Below, piece after piece: positions 18,394 to 26,876 of a stretch of DNA of 51,480 bases. The notes under the pieces are model-generated. The model had not been told where the DNA came from and ran no database searches. It saw only the letters and a program-made list of their open reading frames with translations. The stretch's first letter is position 1. Each line of letters opens with the position of its first letter. Both the position numbers and the translations under genes were made by a program. The stretch is from Rodentibacter sp. Ppn85 (GTDB lineage Bacteria > Pseudomonadota > Gammaproteobacteria > Enterobacterales > Pasteurellaceae). The stretch lies in NCBI RefSeq assembly GCF_001999335.1, contig NZ_MLHS01000019.1, positions 1 to 51,480 on the forward strand, read 5' to 3'.

Positions 18394-19515
18394 TTAAGAT
18401 CCTTTTGGCGTATAAGTTAATTTTATATCATCGCCAATTTGTTGAAATTCGTTAAGTTGCCATAGAGGAGCATCGGCTAATTGTATCAAATGAGGCAAGT
18501 TACATAGACCACGAGCTTGTTCGCCCAACAATTTGGGGGCAATATAGAGAATCAGTTCATCCACCAATTTTTGCTCAATCAAACTACCGGCTAAATTTTT
18601 TCCCGCTTCGACCCAAAGACTATTAATTTGACGTTTTCCTAATTCAACCATTAAGTCGGATAAGAGATTATCTTGAGGCAAGACAATTTGCTCACAAAAC
18701 TCAGGAAAACCCGTAAGATCACGCACTTCACTTGAAACCAACCACACCGGTGACACGGTTTCAAATAATTTATGGCTTGGCTGAATGCGATGTTGTGAAT
18801 CTAAAATAATACGCACAGGCTGCCGCACCGTTTCTTTCGCATATTCTTGCTTGAGATCAACAGGAAAATCGTCCCACCGCACATTTAGGCTGGGATCATC
18901 AGCTAAAACGGTAGCGGAAGTGGATAAAAGTGCGGATGATTTTGCCCGCATTTTTTGCACGTCGGTACGTGAGGCGGAACCGGTAATCCATTTGCTTTCT
19001 CCGCTTGCCATAGCCGTTTTACCGTCAAGGCTCATCGCTAATTTAAGCTGTACAAAAGGCGTTCCTTCCCGCATACGCTTTAAAAAACCTTGATTAAGCT
19101 TTTCCGCAGAATCTTTTAGTAAATTGACCGCACTTTCAATACCTGCTTCGGCAAGCATTTTCAGTCCCCTACCCGCCACCTGCGGATTTGGGTCTTCCAT
19201 TGCAGCGATAACTTTCACGACACCGGCTTCAATTAAACCCAATGCACAAGGCGGCGTGCGTCCATAATGGGAACAAGGCTCCAAGGTAACATAAGCGGTT
19301 GCCCCCTTTGCCTTTTCACCAGCTTGAGCCAGAGCAACCCGCTCCGCATGAGGTTGCCCCGCCTTAAAATGAAAACCTTCCCCTACAATCTCGCCATCTT
19401 TCACTAATACGCAACCCACTGCGGGGTTTGGCGTTGTGGTATAAATTCCTTTTGCAGCCAAATCTAAAGCCCCTTGCATAAATTGCTCGTCTTGAACGGT
19501 AAATTTATCAGACAT
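18394..19515 (-). CDS. ribD: Riboflavin biosynthesis deaminase/reductase RibD
   Basis: RibD is bifunctional: an N-terminal pyrimidine deaminase followed by a C-terminal reductase, the second and third steps of riboflavin synthesis. The zinc site is HAERVAL plus PCSHYGRTPPC. The reductase part begins near VQLKLAMSLDGKTAM. I use ATG 19515 (373 residues) because AAGGA is seven bases upstream; a GTG one codon earlier overlaps the nrdR stop. It is translationally coupled to nrdR upstream and degS downstream, an arrangement shared with H. influenzae as recalled. Confidence 0.96.
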   Translation of the reverse strand: MSDKFTVQDEQFMQGALDLAAKGIYTTTPNPAVGCVLVKDGEIVGEGFHFKAGQPHAERVALAQAGEKAKGATAYVTLEPCSHYGRTPPCALGLIEAGVVKVIAAMEDPNPQVAGRGLKMLAEAGIESAVNLLKDSAEKLNQGFLKRMREGTPFVQLKLAMSLDGKTAMASGESKWITGSASRTDVQKMRAKSSALLSTSATVLADDPSLNVRWDDFPVDLKQEYAKETVRQPVRIILDSQHRIQPSHKLFETVSPVWLVSSEVRDLTGFPEFCEQIVLPQDNLLSDLMVELGKRQINSLWVEAGKNLAGSLIEQKLVDELILYIAPKLLGEQARGLCNLPHLIQLADAPLWQLNEFQQIGDDIKLTYTPKGS

Positions 19516-19517
19516 CA

Positions 19518-19967
19518 CTAATCCTTCAGACTTTCTATTTCTTTGGTAAATTGATTAATATTATCAAAACTCAAATACACCGAAGCAAAGCGAATATATG
19601 CCACCTTATCCATTTCTTTTAATTCATTCATCGCCAATTTGCCGACTAACTGGCTAGGCACTTCACGCTCACCGGTCGCACGTAGCTGCAAAATAATATG
19701 GCTAATGGCTTTTTCCACATCATCCGAGCTTACAGGGCGTTTTTCCAAAGCATGCTGAATACCACTGCGAAGTTTGTCTTCATTAAAAGGCTCCCGTGAA
19801 CCATCGCTTTTAATAATTTTCGGTACGACCAACTCGGCGGTTTCAAAAGTGGTAAAACGTTCATGACAGTGACCGCACTCACGGCGGCGGCGAACTTGAT
19901 AACCATCGGATACTAACCGACTATCAATGACCTTAGTTTCTTCAGTAGAACAAAATGGGCAACGCAT
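19518..19967 (-). CDS. nrdR: Transcriptional repressor NrdR
   Basis: NrdR represses ribonucleotide reductase genes in response to ATP/dATP. The 149-residue protein has an N-terminal zinc ribbon (C3, C6, C31, C34: MRCPFC...[13 protein letters not shown]) and an ATP-cone domain ([19 protein letters not shown]). I chose ATG 19967 because the protein then starts MRCPFC as in all NrdR, with AGAGG upstream. It stands between recC and ribD. Confidence 0.96.
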   Translation of the reverse strand: MRCPFCSTEETKVIDSRLVSDGYQVRRRRECGHCHERFTTFETAELVVPKIIKSDGSREPFNEDKLRSGIQHALEKRPVSSDDVEKAISHIILQLRATGEREVPSQLVGKLAMNELKEMDKVAYIRFASVYLSFDNINQFTKEIESLKD

Positions 19968-20029
19968 AGGAGATCCTCTCAAAAACGGGCGTCTATCTTA
20001 GCAAAAAAAGTCCGTTTTGACGATTGACT

Positions 20030-23000
20030 TTATTTTTTATTACTTGACATCTTACCTTCTTTTGCAAATAGTAGACCAAACCAATCTGTCGTTTGTTTTA
20101 CTAATTTCATCAGGTTTTCCTGCTGATCAAATTTTGTCGTTTGAGCCAGCACCCGAGCCCAATAAGGATCGGCTTTCTTTGTATAATGTCTTTGCTTTTC
20201 ATCTTCGGCTAATTTTCTTAATTTCTCCCAAATAACCTCAAAATTGACCGCACTTTCATCTTTTTCAATAAATTCGGTGATTTTGTTAATCGTTGGAACG
20301 AGCTGGATTTCCAACTGACTTTGCAAATACGCCTGTGCGTAAATTTGCAACTGGGTTAATGCCATCTCCCGCTCCACTTGCGGTAATTCAACGGTTTGAT
20401 CTTGCGTAATTAATTTTGCCGGCATAGTGTTTTCATGTGTGACGGATTGGATCAAATAATAAATCCAAGGGCGAATGCAATAACGCTCTTTATAGTTCGC
20501 AAAACGCCATTCAATTACTTGATTTGTTTCACCGAAAAGATTTTGCATATAACCAAATAGGCGAATCGATTGTGTTTTGCCTTGCCAAGGAACATTCAAT
20601 ATGAAATCGACAGACGCATTGTGCGGTTGATCAAGATTCGTGATTTTATTTTTAAATTCCAATACGGTCTCACGCACGGTTTCCGCCGCGACTTGGCCAA
20701 ATTGCGCACGAGGCAATACACCTTTCACATTAGCTTGGACAAAATATCGATCGAACTCACTTTCATCAAAATACACAAGATGATTATTAAGCGCATATTT
20801 ATCCAATCCGGTTAAGGTGAAATTTTCGCTGTCGGCGATACGATCGTCTTCATTACGAAAATACACCCCAAGCTGCTTTTCAAAGAAAAATTTCACCGGA
20901 TTTTGCACAAAACTCACAAACCGATCTAACTCGATTTCCGTTATGGATTCCGTATTTTCCATCAGCGTAACAAATTCTTTTTGTGATTTATTTCCTGTCA
21001 TCTTGGCTATCGGCAACCATTTAGAGGCAAAAGAGCAGTTAAAATTATCGCTATTTTTAAAATTATTCGGGCTAAATGCCGTCATCGTATGTTGTTGAAT
21101 AGACAATTTTTCCTCGTCCGTTTGTCCCTGATTGAGATAATCCAATAATTGGCTGACCAGTATGGAGGGTTCTTTGCTTTGGTTATCAATAATTGAACGA
21201 CCAATATAACTGATGTAGCAATAATCCCGTGCGGCAAGCAAGGCTTCAAGGAATAAATAACGATCGTCATCACGCCGTACCCGATCACCTTTTTGATGAT
21301 GATATTGCATTAGATCAAAACTGTTTGGCGTTTGTCTGCGAGGGTAATCCGCCTCGTTCATCCCCAATAAACAAACCACCCTGAACGGGACGGCTCGCAT
21401 TGGCAATAAGGTACAGAAATTTACTTTACCGGCTAAAAATTTCAGACTATTGGGTGTATCTTCCAACTTTATCCTCATCACATCGGCAATCACATCCGCT
21501 TGTAATAAAGTATTAAAATGAAGTTCGTCCAGCTGTTCCGCCACCTCGTTAATTTTTTCCTGAATATAAAAGAGGGTGTCGTGGGTTTCTTCATTTTGCA
21601 CAAAAAAATCTATCAAAAGTGCGCTTAATATTTGCTGCCATTTTTTCATAGAATGGGCTTCTTGAAGCATTTCATACCAAGCGGAAAGCATCGTGAAAAA
21701 ATGCGATAAATGCCCGGCTAACACGCCCTTCAAACCATAACTGCTGTCAAACCCAAGGCTGTCTTGCCAAATACCGTGTTCTTCACGCATAGCATAGCCC
21801 AATAGCATACGTTCCAGGCCGGCTTGCCAAGAATTAAAATTCGTCCCGTCTTGATTTTTTTGTAAACCGAAACGAATTCCCGCCCCGGCTACCCATTCAC
21901 GGACTAGGGGTAAATCGGAAAGCGAAATGTTAAAACGCTGATGTACGGCGGGAATATCCAATAAAGCGAGTATTTGTTCCGCACTAAAAGTACTTTCTTT
22001 TAAATGTAATAGCGAGAGATAACAAGACACCAAAGCGTCACTTTCCGATAATTTGTTATCGGAAATAGAAAAAGGAATCAGCGGCACATCACCATTTTTA
22101 TGGCCGAAAACGGATTGAATATAAGGGATGTAATGATTAATATCCGCCACCATTACCACAATATCTTTCGGTGTAAGCAATGGATTTTGATTAAACAAAT
22201 CCAGTAAATAATCATGCAACACTTCCACTTCACGCATTGCGCTATGACAAGAATGTATGCTTAAAGTGCGGTCGTTTTTTTCAATGTTTAAAGGTTGATT
22301 GGTTAAATGCAAAATATGGGATTGCAATTGCCCGAGTAACGTCCTATTCGGAATTTCCTCATAAGCGTTCAGTGCATAAGTGGGAATTCGTTCTTCATCC
22401 TTAACCAAGATGTAAAGAAAATCACGCCCCATTTTCCCCCAAGCGGCAAGCAGCGGATTGCCGTTTTGCAGTTTTTCCTCATAATAGGTAGTTTCAAGAT
22501 TGTTATCTGTCAATGCAGAAATCCGACTATCGGAAAAGAGCGGTTGGATTTCCTCTTGTTTTTGATAATGACGGCGTGCACGATTGCTAAGGTAATCCGT
22601 CCGTAAATCACGAACATCCCCCCAATATTCCTGACTAGGATTATTAAAAAACAGATGAATATCCAGCTCTAATGACATTGCTTGTAAAACGGATAAATAA
22701 GCCGTTGGCAATGCAGAGATACCAAAAATAAAGAGACGATTAGGCAGTTTTTTAGCTTGACTTTTATCGTTTAATAAGGTGAGAAATTTCTCGTGTAAGG
22801 CGGCGCGATGTGTGGCTTGTTCACCAATGTCCGCTTTTACCTTTGCAACCAATGCCCGCCATAATATTCCCTGCCAAGTCACATTTCCTTGAATTTGCTG
22901 CAACAACACATCGTTTAAATGTGCTTGTTGCATTTTTATTTGTACGGCAATTTGTTCATCTTCATTTCTTTCCCAAGCAAAAATCCATTCGGGACGATAA

Positions 23001-23425
23001 ACTAAATATTGGTCAAATAAATCGGCAATTTTGCTACTTAATTGATAGAGCTTGTATTGTTCCGAATAAGGTGAAGAGGACAAATAATGACGTAAAGGAT
23101 CGAATTCTTCCCGCTCTAAAAAATGAGGTATTAATCCCATTAAATGCCACATCATACTGTCCTTATCAAAAGGATTCTGTAAAGAAACGGAGGGTAAATT
23201 ATCTCTATAAAGTTGCCAAATAAAGGTCGCCGGCATTGGAAAGATTAAATTGGCGGAAACGCCGTTTTTCTTGGCTAATTCCATCTGTAGCCATTGTGCC
23301 ATACCCGGACTTTGCACCAGAATAATATCTTGCTGAAAAGGATCTTCTCTCGGCATTGTGTTAAACAATTCGGCAAGAATCTCTTTCTGTTTTTCAAGTT
23401 GATTGGAATAGTAAACGATAAACAC
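20030..23425 (-). CDS. recC: Exodeoxyribonuclease V subunit gamma (RecC)
   Basis: RecC splits the DNA duplex and reads Chi in the RecBCD repair and degradation machine. The protein is long (1131 residues). The N-terminus reads VYYSNQLEK...ILVQSPGMAQWLQMELA, the RecC signature, and the inactive helicase-like folds follow. Typical motifs include LLGMNEADYPRR and RRDDDRYLFLEALLAAR. I place the start at GTG 23425 because AGG lies seven bases upstream and the family begins right at VYYSN. The ATG 13 codons earlier would add a hydrophobic leader not expected in RecC. It follows the pseudopilin genes as in E. coli ppdA-ppdB-ygdB-ppdC-recC. Confidence 0.95.
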   Translation of the reverse strand: MFIVYYSNQLEKQKEILAELFNTMPREDPFQQDIILVQSPGMAQWLQMELAKKNGVSANLIFPMPATFIWQLYRDNLPSVSLQNPFDKDSMMWHLMGLIPHFLEREEFDPLRHYLSSSPYSEQYKLYQLSSKIADLFDQYLVYRPEWIFAWERNEDEQIAVQIKMQQAHLNDVLLQQIQGNVTWQGILWRALVAKVKADIGEQATHRAALHEKFLTLLNDKSQAKKLPNRLFIFGISALPTAYLSVLQAMSLELDIHLFFNNPSQEYWGDVRDLRTDYLSNRARRHYQKQEEIQPLFSDSRISALTDNNLETTYYEEKLQNGNPLLAAWGKMGRDFLYILVKDEERIPTYALNAYEEIPNRTLLGQLQSHILHLTNQPLNIEKNDRTLSIHSCHSAMREVEVLHDYLLDLFNQNPLLTPKDIVVMVADINHYIPYIQSVFGHKNGDVPLIPFSISDNKLSESDALVSCYLSLLHLKESTFSAEQILALLDIPAVHQRFNISLSDLPLVREWVAGAGIRFGLQKNQDGTNFNSWQAGLERMLLGYAMREEHGIWQDSLGFDSSYGLKGVLAGHLSHFFTMLSAWYEMLQEAHSMKKWQQILSALLIDFFVQNEETHDTLFYIQEKINEVAEQLDELHFNTLLQADVIADVMRIKLEDTPNSLKFLAGKVNFCTLLPMRAVPFRVVCLLGMNEADYPRRQTPNSFDLMQYHHQKGDRVRRDDDRYLFLEALLAARDYCYISYIGRSIIDNQSKEPSILVSQLLDYLNQGQTDEEKLSIQQHTMTAFSPNNFKNSDNFNCSFASKWLPIAKMTGNKSQKEFVTLMENTESITEIELDRFVSFVQNPVKFFFEKQLGVYFRNEDDRIADSENFTLTGLDKYALNNHLVYFDESEFDRYFVQANVKGVLPRAQFGQVAAETVRETVLEFKNKITNLDQPHNASVDFILNVPWQGKTQSIRLFGYMQNLFGETNQVIEWRFANYKERYCIRPWIYYLIQSVTHENTMPAKLITQDQTVELPQVEREMALTQLQIYAQAYLQSQLEIQLVPTINKITEFIEKDESAVNFEVIWEKLRKLAEDEKQRHYTKKADPYWARVLAQTTKFDQQENLMKLVKQTTDWFGLLFAKEGKMSSNKK

Positions 23426-23476
23426 GGCACAACCTATCAAAAATAAGCCAAAATGAAGAGCCATTCTACCTGTTTT

Positions 23477-23764
23477 TTACTCGTTTTTCAGGGAAAATTC
23501 ACCTTGAGAAGAACGAACAATCACTTGATTGCCCCGGCATTGTATTTGAAATTGTAGGTTATTTTGTTTCACTTGTTGTTCACAAGGTAAACCTAAAAAT
23601 TGTCGTTGCGCTTGATTTTCGGCAATCTGCAATGCTTGAAAATCATGATAAATTTCGACCGCACTTTTGCGCTGACTTGCCGTCCAGCGATTAAATACCA
23701 GAAACAATATGCTAAACAACATAATCGTAAACATCACGGAAGTTAGCGACATCCCTTTATTCAT
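23477..23764 (-). CDS. comQ: Competence minor pseudopilin ComQ (PpdC-like position)
   Basis: This small exported protein (95 residues) starts MNKG-MSLTSVMFTIMLFSIL, a prepilin-type leader cut after Gly followed by a hydrophobic helix. It has two cysteines in the mature part (LPCEQQ, IQCRGN) that could pair. The fifth mature residue is Ser rather than Glu. The ATG overlaps the end of comP by 8 bp. Its place directly before recC and after comP matches the H. influenzae comNOPQ locus (recalled), whose products are needed for DNA uptake. Confidence 0.82.
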   Translation of the reverse strand: MNKGMSLTSVMFTIMLFSILFLVFNRWTASQRKSAVEIYHDFQALQIAENQAQRQFLGLPCEQQVKQNNLQFQIQCRGNQVIVRSSQGEFSLKNE

Positions 23765-24446
23765 TCGAGGCTTTAAAATCACTCCAACTTTTCTCCGCTA
23801 ATTGCCATTTACTGTATTGTTGCACCAAAGGTTCGATGATCTTTTTACCATAGGCAATGCTAACCCCTTCTAATGTTAGCCTCCCGCCTGTGATCACCGC
23901 TCCGCTCACCCGCCCTTTACCCCGTAATATTAAATCCCCTTCCGCGACTAAAATACCTTGTACCGTGCCATTTACCTCCCATTCCGTTTGTTTCTCATTA
24001 AACCAATATAATTGCGGAATTTTGTTCGATACTAATGGGGTAGAAGGCATTGAAAAGAGTGGTCGAAATTCATCAAGATTTTCTAAGCGAATAAAGTTTG
24101 CCAACAAACCTTGATTACCCCCTTTCGTCGGCGATTTTTTAAATATAGTAACGCGCCGACACCACAAAGAATACTGAATCGAATCTTCTGCCTTCTCAAT
24201 ATTTATAAAAACTTGCCGAACAGAATCCGAATTATCCAAAGGAAGATTTGAACAGGCATTCTGCCGTTCTAATAAGGTGATTTTTTGTAAAGTTAAAGTT
24301 TGTTCTACATAGTTTTTACGTTGCATTTGCTGCGCACGAAAAAAACTCAAGGTGCTATCGTCAAAGAGTAATATCACTGCCAAAAAACCAGAAAGAAAAA
24401 TCAAAATTGTGAGCGTCACAACGCCCTTTCTTTCCTTTTGTTTCAT
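23757..24446 (-). CDS. comP: Competence minor pseudopilin-like ComP (YgdB-like)
   Basis: The 229-residue protein starts MKQKERKG-VVTLTILIFLSG, a basic prepilin leader with Gly before a hydrophobic helix. Mature residue 5 is Thr, not Glu. The middle and C-terminal parts are polar, with a glycine-rich stretch (GRVSGAVITGGRLTLEGV) that looks like beta turns. The start at 24446 overlaps the comO stop by one base (TAATG). Its homologue in E. coli is ygdB in the same gene order. The assignment rests on order, size and leader more than on conserved residues. Confidence 0.8.
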   Translation of the reverse strand: MKQKERKGVVTLTILIFLSGFLAVILLFDDSTLSFFRAQQMQRKNYVEQTLTLQKITLLERQNACSNLPLDNSDSVRQVFINIEKAEDSIQYSLWCRRVTIFKKSPTKGGNQGLLANFIRLENLDEFRPLFSMPSTPLVSNKIPQLYWFNEKQTEWEVNGTVQGILVAEGDLILRGKGRVSGAVITGGRLTLEGVSIAYGKKIIEPLVQQYSKWQLAEKSWSDFKASNE

Positions 24447-25150
24447 TACTGATTCCACAATGCCACCACCATTGATGTTTCATATCGAATAGCAGGATTC
24501 CCTTTTAAATTACCGGCAAGTTGAATTTCAATGCCTTTTCTTTCTGCAATAAAATTAAATTGCAAATGAGTGATCTCATATTCATTTTCATCAAGTAAAT
24601 CCGTCCAACCTCCCCCAGCGTTACAGGCTGTTTGTCGAAGTGCTTTTTGGCATTCATTTGATTGACACTTGGCATTGATTGCGCTTTTGTAAGTTTGCTT
24701 GGTTTCAACCATTTTGTTATTCAATTTGTAACCGAAAAGTTCTTTTTCGATCCCTTTTGCCACATTTTGATGTCCGTTCAAACAGGTATTTTTAGTATAT
24801 TTTTCGCCAATACATCCGTTCGCATTGAGATCATAAAAAAACAGGGCGCAGCTATTTTTAGGCGCATTATCCGCTTGTGAAATAATTAACGAAGTGCCTT
24901 CTTCATCTAGCTCGAACAAACCGATATTGGTTTCAATCAACTTATTATTTAATGCTCGAAATCCTACGCGACGAAGATCTTTTCCTATAAGCTGAACCGT
25001 TCGTTGTAATTCCGCCTGCAATTTTAATTTCAATAAAAGCTGCCGATTCTGAATTTGTATAGCGGTATAAAACTGTGAAACCACTAATAAAAGTGCAGAT
25101 GAAATTGCTAATGCAATCATTAATGCGAGTAATGTTTGCCCTTTTTTCAT
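24446..25150 (-). CDS. comO: Competence minor pseudopilin ComO (PpdB-like)
   Basis: The 234-residue protein starts MKKG-QTLLALMIALAISSAL, matching the type IV prepilin leader. Mature residue 5 is Ala in place of the usual Glu. It contains several cysteines (NSCALFFYDLNANGCIGEK, KNTCLNG, AKCQSNECQK), suggesting disulfides in the periplasmic head. It begins four bases after the comN stop. Its role is by analogy part of the tip or priming complex of the competence pilus. I placed the start at 25150, not the earlier ATG, because the leader then fits. Confidence 0.85.
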   Translation of the reverse strand: MKKGQTLLALMIALAISSALLLVVSQFYTAIQIQNRQLLLKLKLQAELQRTVQLIGKDLRRVGFRALNNKLIETNIGLFELDEEGTSLIISQADNAPKNSCALFFYDLNANGCIGEKYTKNTCLNGHQNVAKGIEKELFGYKLNNKMVETKQTYKSAINAKCQSNECQKALRQTACNAGGGWTDLLDENEYEITHLQFNFIAERKGIEIQLAGNLKGNPAIRYETSMVVALWNQ

Positions 25151-25154
25151 GATG

Positions 25155-25670
25155 TCATCTCGTGCACGCACTAGCGGACTGATTAGGTTTCAACTTTAAA
25201 CTACCCACATTAAAAAAGGAAAATAATGTACTCTCATCACCTGATTGTAATAAAAAACAATTGGAATCTATCGTATTGCGTATGCCATTAAAACGAGCCA
25301 CTTCCGTAGGATAAATTTTGGGGCTAATAATCATCGTTTTCTGAGCAAAATAAGGATAGTAAAAATGCGCATAAACCTCTTTTGGGCAACTTGTGGGAGT
25401 AAAACAATCGCAAAGTTTGTCATTTTTGACCTGAGCTGTCATACACCATTGCTTTGTCGTGGGATGACGATTTGCCAAAATAAACCAGATTTCAGAAGAA
25501 TTTTCCGCCCGCCCCTGAATCTGTCGCAAAAATAAATAAAGGCGATGCTGCTCTTTTGCTAAAATCGTCTTAGGGCTATCGGTTTGCCAAAGCGGAACGC
25601 TGAAACTCAATGCGATACTGATAATAGCTAAACCAATTAATAATTCCACCAATGTTAAACCTTTGTGCAT
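25155..25670 (-). CDS. comN: Competence minor pseudopilin ComN (PpdA-like)
   Basis: The 171-residue protein starts MHKG-LTLVELLIGLAIIS, a textbook prepilin leader with Glu5. GAGGAAA lies at good distance before ATG 25670; the ATG five codons earlier overlaps that ribosome site. Cysteine-rich segments (KLCDCFTPTSCPK) are in the head domain. It is the first gene of a leftward competence block with a CRP-S site at 25737-25758. Expected regulation is by CRP plus Sxy (TfoX) on nutritional downshift, as in H. influenzae. Confidence 0.87.
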   Translation of the reverse strand: MHKGLTLVELLIGLAIISIALSFSVPLWQTDSPKTILAKEQHRLYLFLRQIQGRAENSSEIWFILANRHPTTKQWCMTAQVKNDKLCDCFTPTSCPKEVYAHFYYPYFAQKTMIISPKIYPTEVARFNGIRNTIDSNCFLLQSGDESTLFSFFNVGSLKLKPNQSASACTR

Positions 25671-25736
25671 AAAAACTTTCCTCATTTTTACCGCACTTTA
25701 AGGTATTTTTTCATCGTCACAACAACGGTAAATCGC

Positions 25737-25758
25737 TTTTTCGATCTTGATCGCAAGA
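25737..25758 (-). promoter_or_regulatory. CRP-S (Sxy-dependent CRP) site for comN
   Basis: Read toward comN the 22-mer begins TCTTGCGATCAAGATCGAAA. One half-site keeps the CRP-S core TGCGATC and the other is GATCG. This matches the competence-type consensus (TTTTGCGATC...GATCGCAAAA) rather than the normal TGTGA type. It lies 67 bp before the comN start. Confidence 0.8.
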
Positions 25759-25868
25759 TTATGAAAAGGATAAGAAAAAATTGTGGTTTTATGATTTTCA
25801 GCTGGTTATTTTTACAAATGTCGTTATAATGGCACACAAATTTCGGTTCTTTAAAATCTGGTGAAATT

Positions 25869-26672
25869 ATGAATCCAATGTTGAATATCGCTATTCGCGC
25901 GGCACGAAGAGCGGGCAATGTCATTGCTAAAAATTATGAACGCCGTGATGATATCGAAACGCTACAAAAAGGTATCAATGACTACGTTACAAACATAGAT
26001 AAAGCTGCGGAAGCAGAAATTATTGAAATTATCCGTAAATCTTATCCCGAACACACCGTCATCACCGAAGAAAGCGGTGCAATTGAAGGGAAAGACAGCG
26101 ATGTTCAATGGATTGTCGATCCACTAGACGGCACTCGCAATTTCATGAACGGCTTGCCGCACTTTGCCGTATCCGTTGCTATCCGCGTAAAAAATCGTAC
26201 GGAGGTTGGAGTGGTTTACGATCCTATCCGCAACGAATTATTTACCGCCGTACGCGGTGAAGGTGCAAAATTAAACGAAGTACGCTTACGTGTTGATGCA
26301 AAACGCGAACTTCAAGGCGCTATTCTTGCTACCGGTTTCCCATTCAAACAACCAAAACTTATGCCCACTCAATTTGCTATGATGAATTCACTTATTGAGA
26401 ATGCTGCGGATTTCCGTCGCACCGGCTCCGCGGCCTTAGATTTATGCTATGTAGCGTCAAATCGTGTTGACGGCTATTTTGAAATGGGCATAAAAGCATG
26501 GGATTGTGCCGCAGGTGATTTAATCGTACGTGAAGCCGGCGGTTTGGTTTGTGATTTTGAAGCGGGCAATAGCTATTTACGTAGCGGAAATATTGTTGCC
26601 GCACCACCCCGAGTACTAAAAGAAATGTTAAATAAAATTCGTCCTTGCTTAGGCGATAATTTTAAAAACTAA
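25869..26672 (+). CDS. suhB: Inositol-1-monophosphatase family protein SuhB
   Basis: SuhB hydrolyses myo-inositol-1-phosphate; in E. coli it is also a Nus factor in rRNA antitermination. The 267 residues show the metal-site motifs ITEESGA (Glu), WIVDPLDGTRNF (Asp-x-Leu-Asp-Gly) and the C-terminal KAWDCAAGDLIVREAGG. A TATAAT at 25825-25830 is a likely -10. It is divergent from comN across about 200 bp and ends at a USS-pair terminator. The same suhB-comN divergence exists in H. influenzae, as recalled. Confidence 0.96.
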   Translation: MNPMLNIAIRAARRAGNVIAKNYERRDDIETLQKGINDYVTNIDKAAEAEIIEIIRKSYPEHTVITEESGAIEGKDSDVQWIVDPLDGTRNFMNGLPHFAVSVAIRVKNRTEVGVVYDPIRNELFTAVRGEGAKLNEVRLRVDAKRELQGAILATGFPFKQPKLMPTQFAMMNSLIENAADFRRTGSAALDLCYVASNRVDGYFEMGIKAWDCAAGDLIVREAGGLVCDFEAGNSYLRSGNIVAAPPRVLKEMLNKIRPCLGDNFKN

Positions 26673-26680
26673 AAAACATA

Positions 26681-26727
26681 AAAAAATAACCGCACTTTTT
26701 GCATAATAAAAGTGCGGTTATTTTTTT
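26681..26727. terminator. USS-pair terminator after suhB
   Basis: An inverted repeat, AAATAACCGCACTTTT ending at 26699 with AAAAGTGCGGTTATTT from 26708, encloses an 8-nt loop and ends in TTTTTTT. Both arms contain exact USS. Confidence 0.9.
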
Positions 26728-26800
26728 CGTTTACTCCTTATAAAATAAATATATCTTTATTTCAAACAATCAAATCTATAGTTTTAACAAATTAAATTTT

Positions 26801-26842
26801 TTGATTTTTATCAAAAAACCTCATCTTTTTATCAGTGATAAT
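26801..26842 (+). promoter_or_regulatory. FNR box and -10 of the triheme peroxidase gene
   Basis: TTGATTTTTATCAA (26801-26814) is an exact FNR consensus TTGAT-N4-ATCAA. GATAAT (26837-26842) is a good -10. With a start point near 26849 the FNR site is centred about 41.5 bases upstream, the class II activating position. Anaerobic or microaerobic activation is expected. Confidence 0.75.
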
Positions 26843-26876
26843 TAGTAGAATTTATTTATCTCTACCGGAGGATTAC

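Noticed and set aside
23426-23464. Hydrophobic N-terminal extension of RecC
   Set aside because: RecC is cytoplasmic; the GTG at 23425 with an upstream AGG gives the conserved N-terminus.
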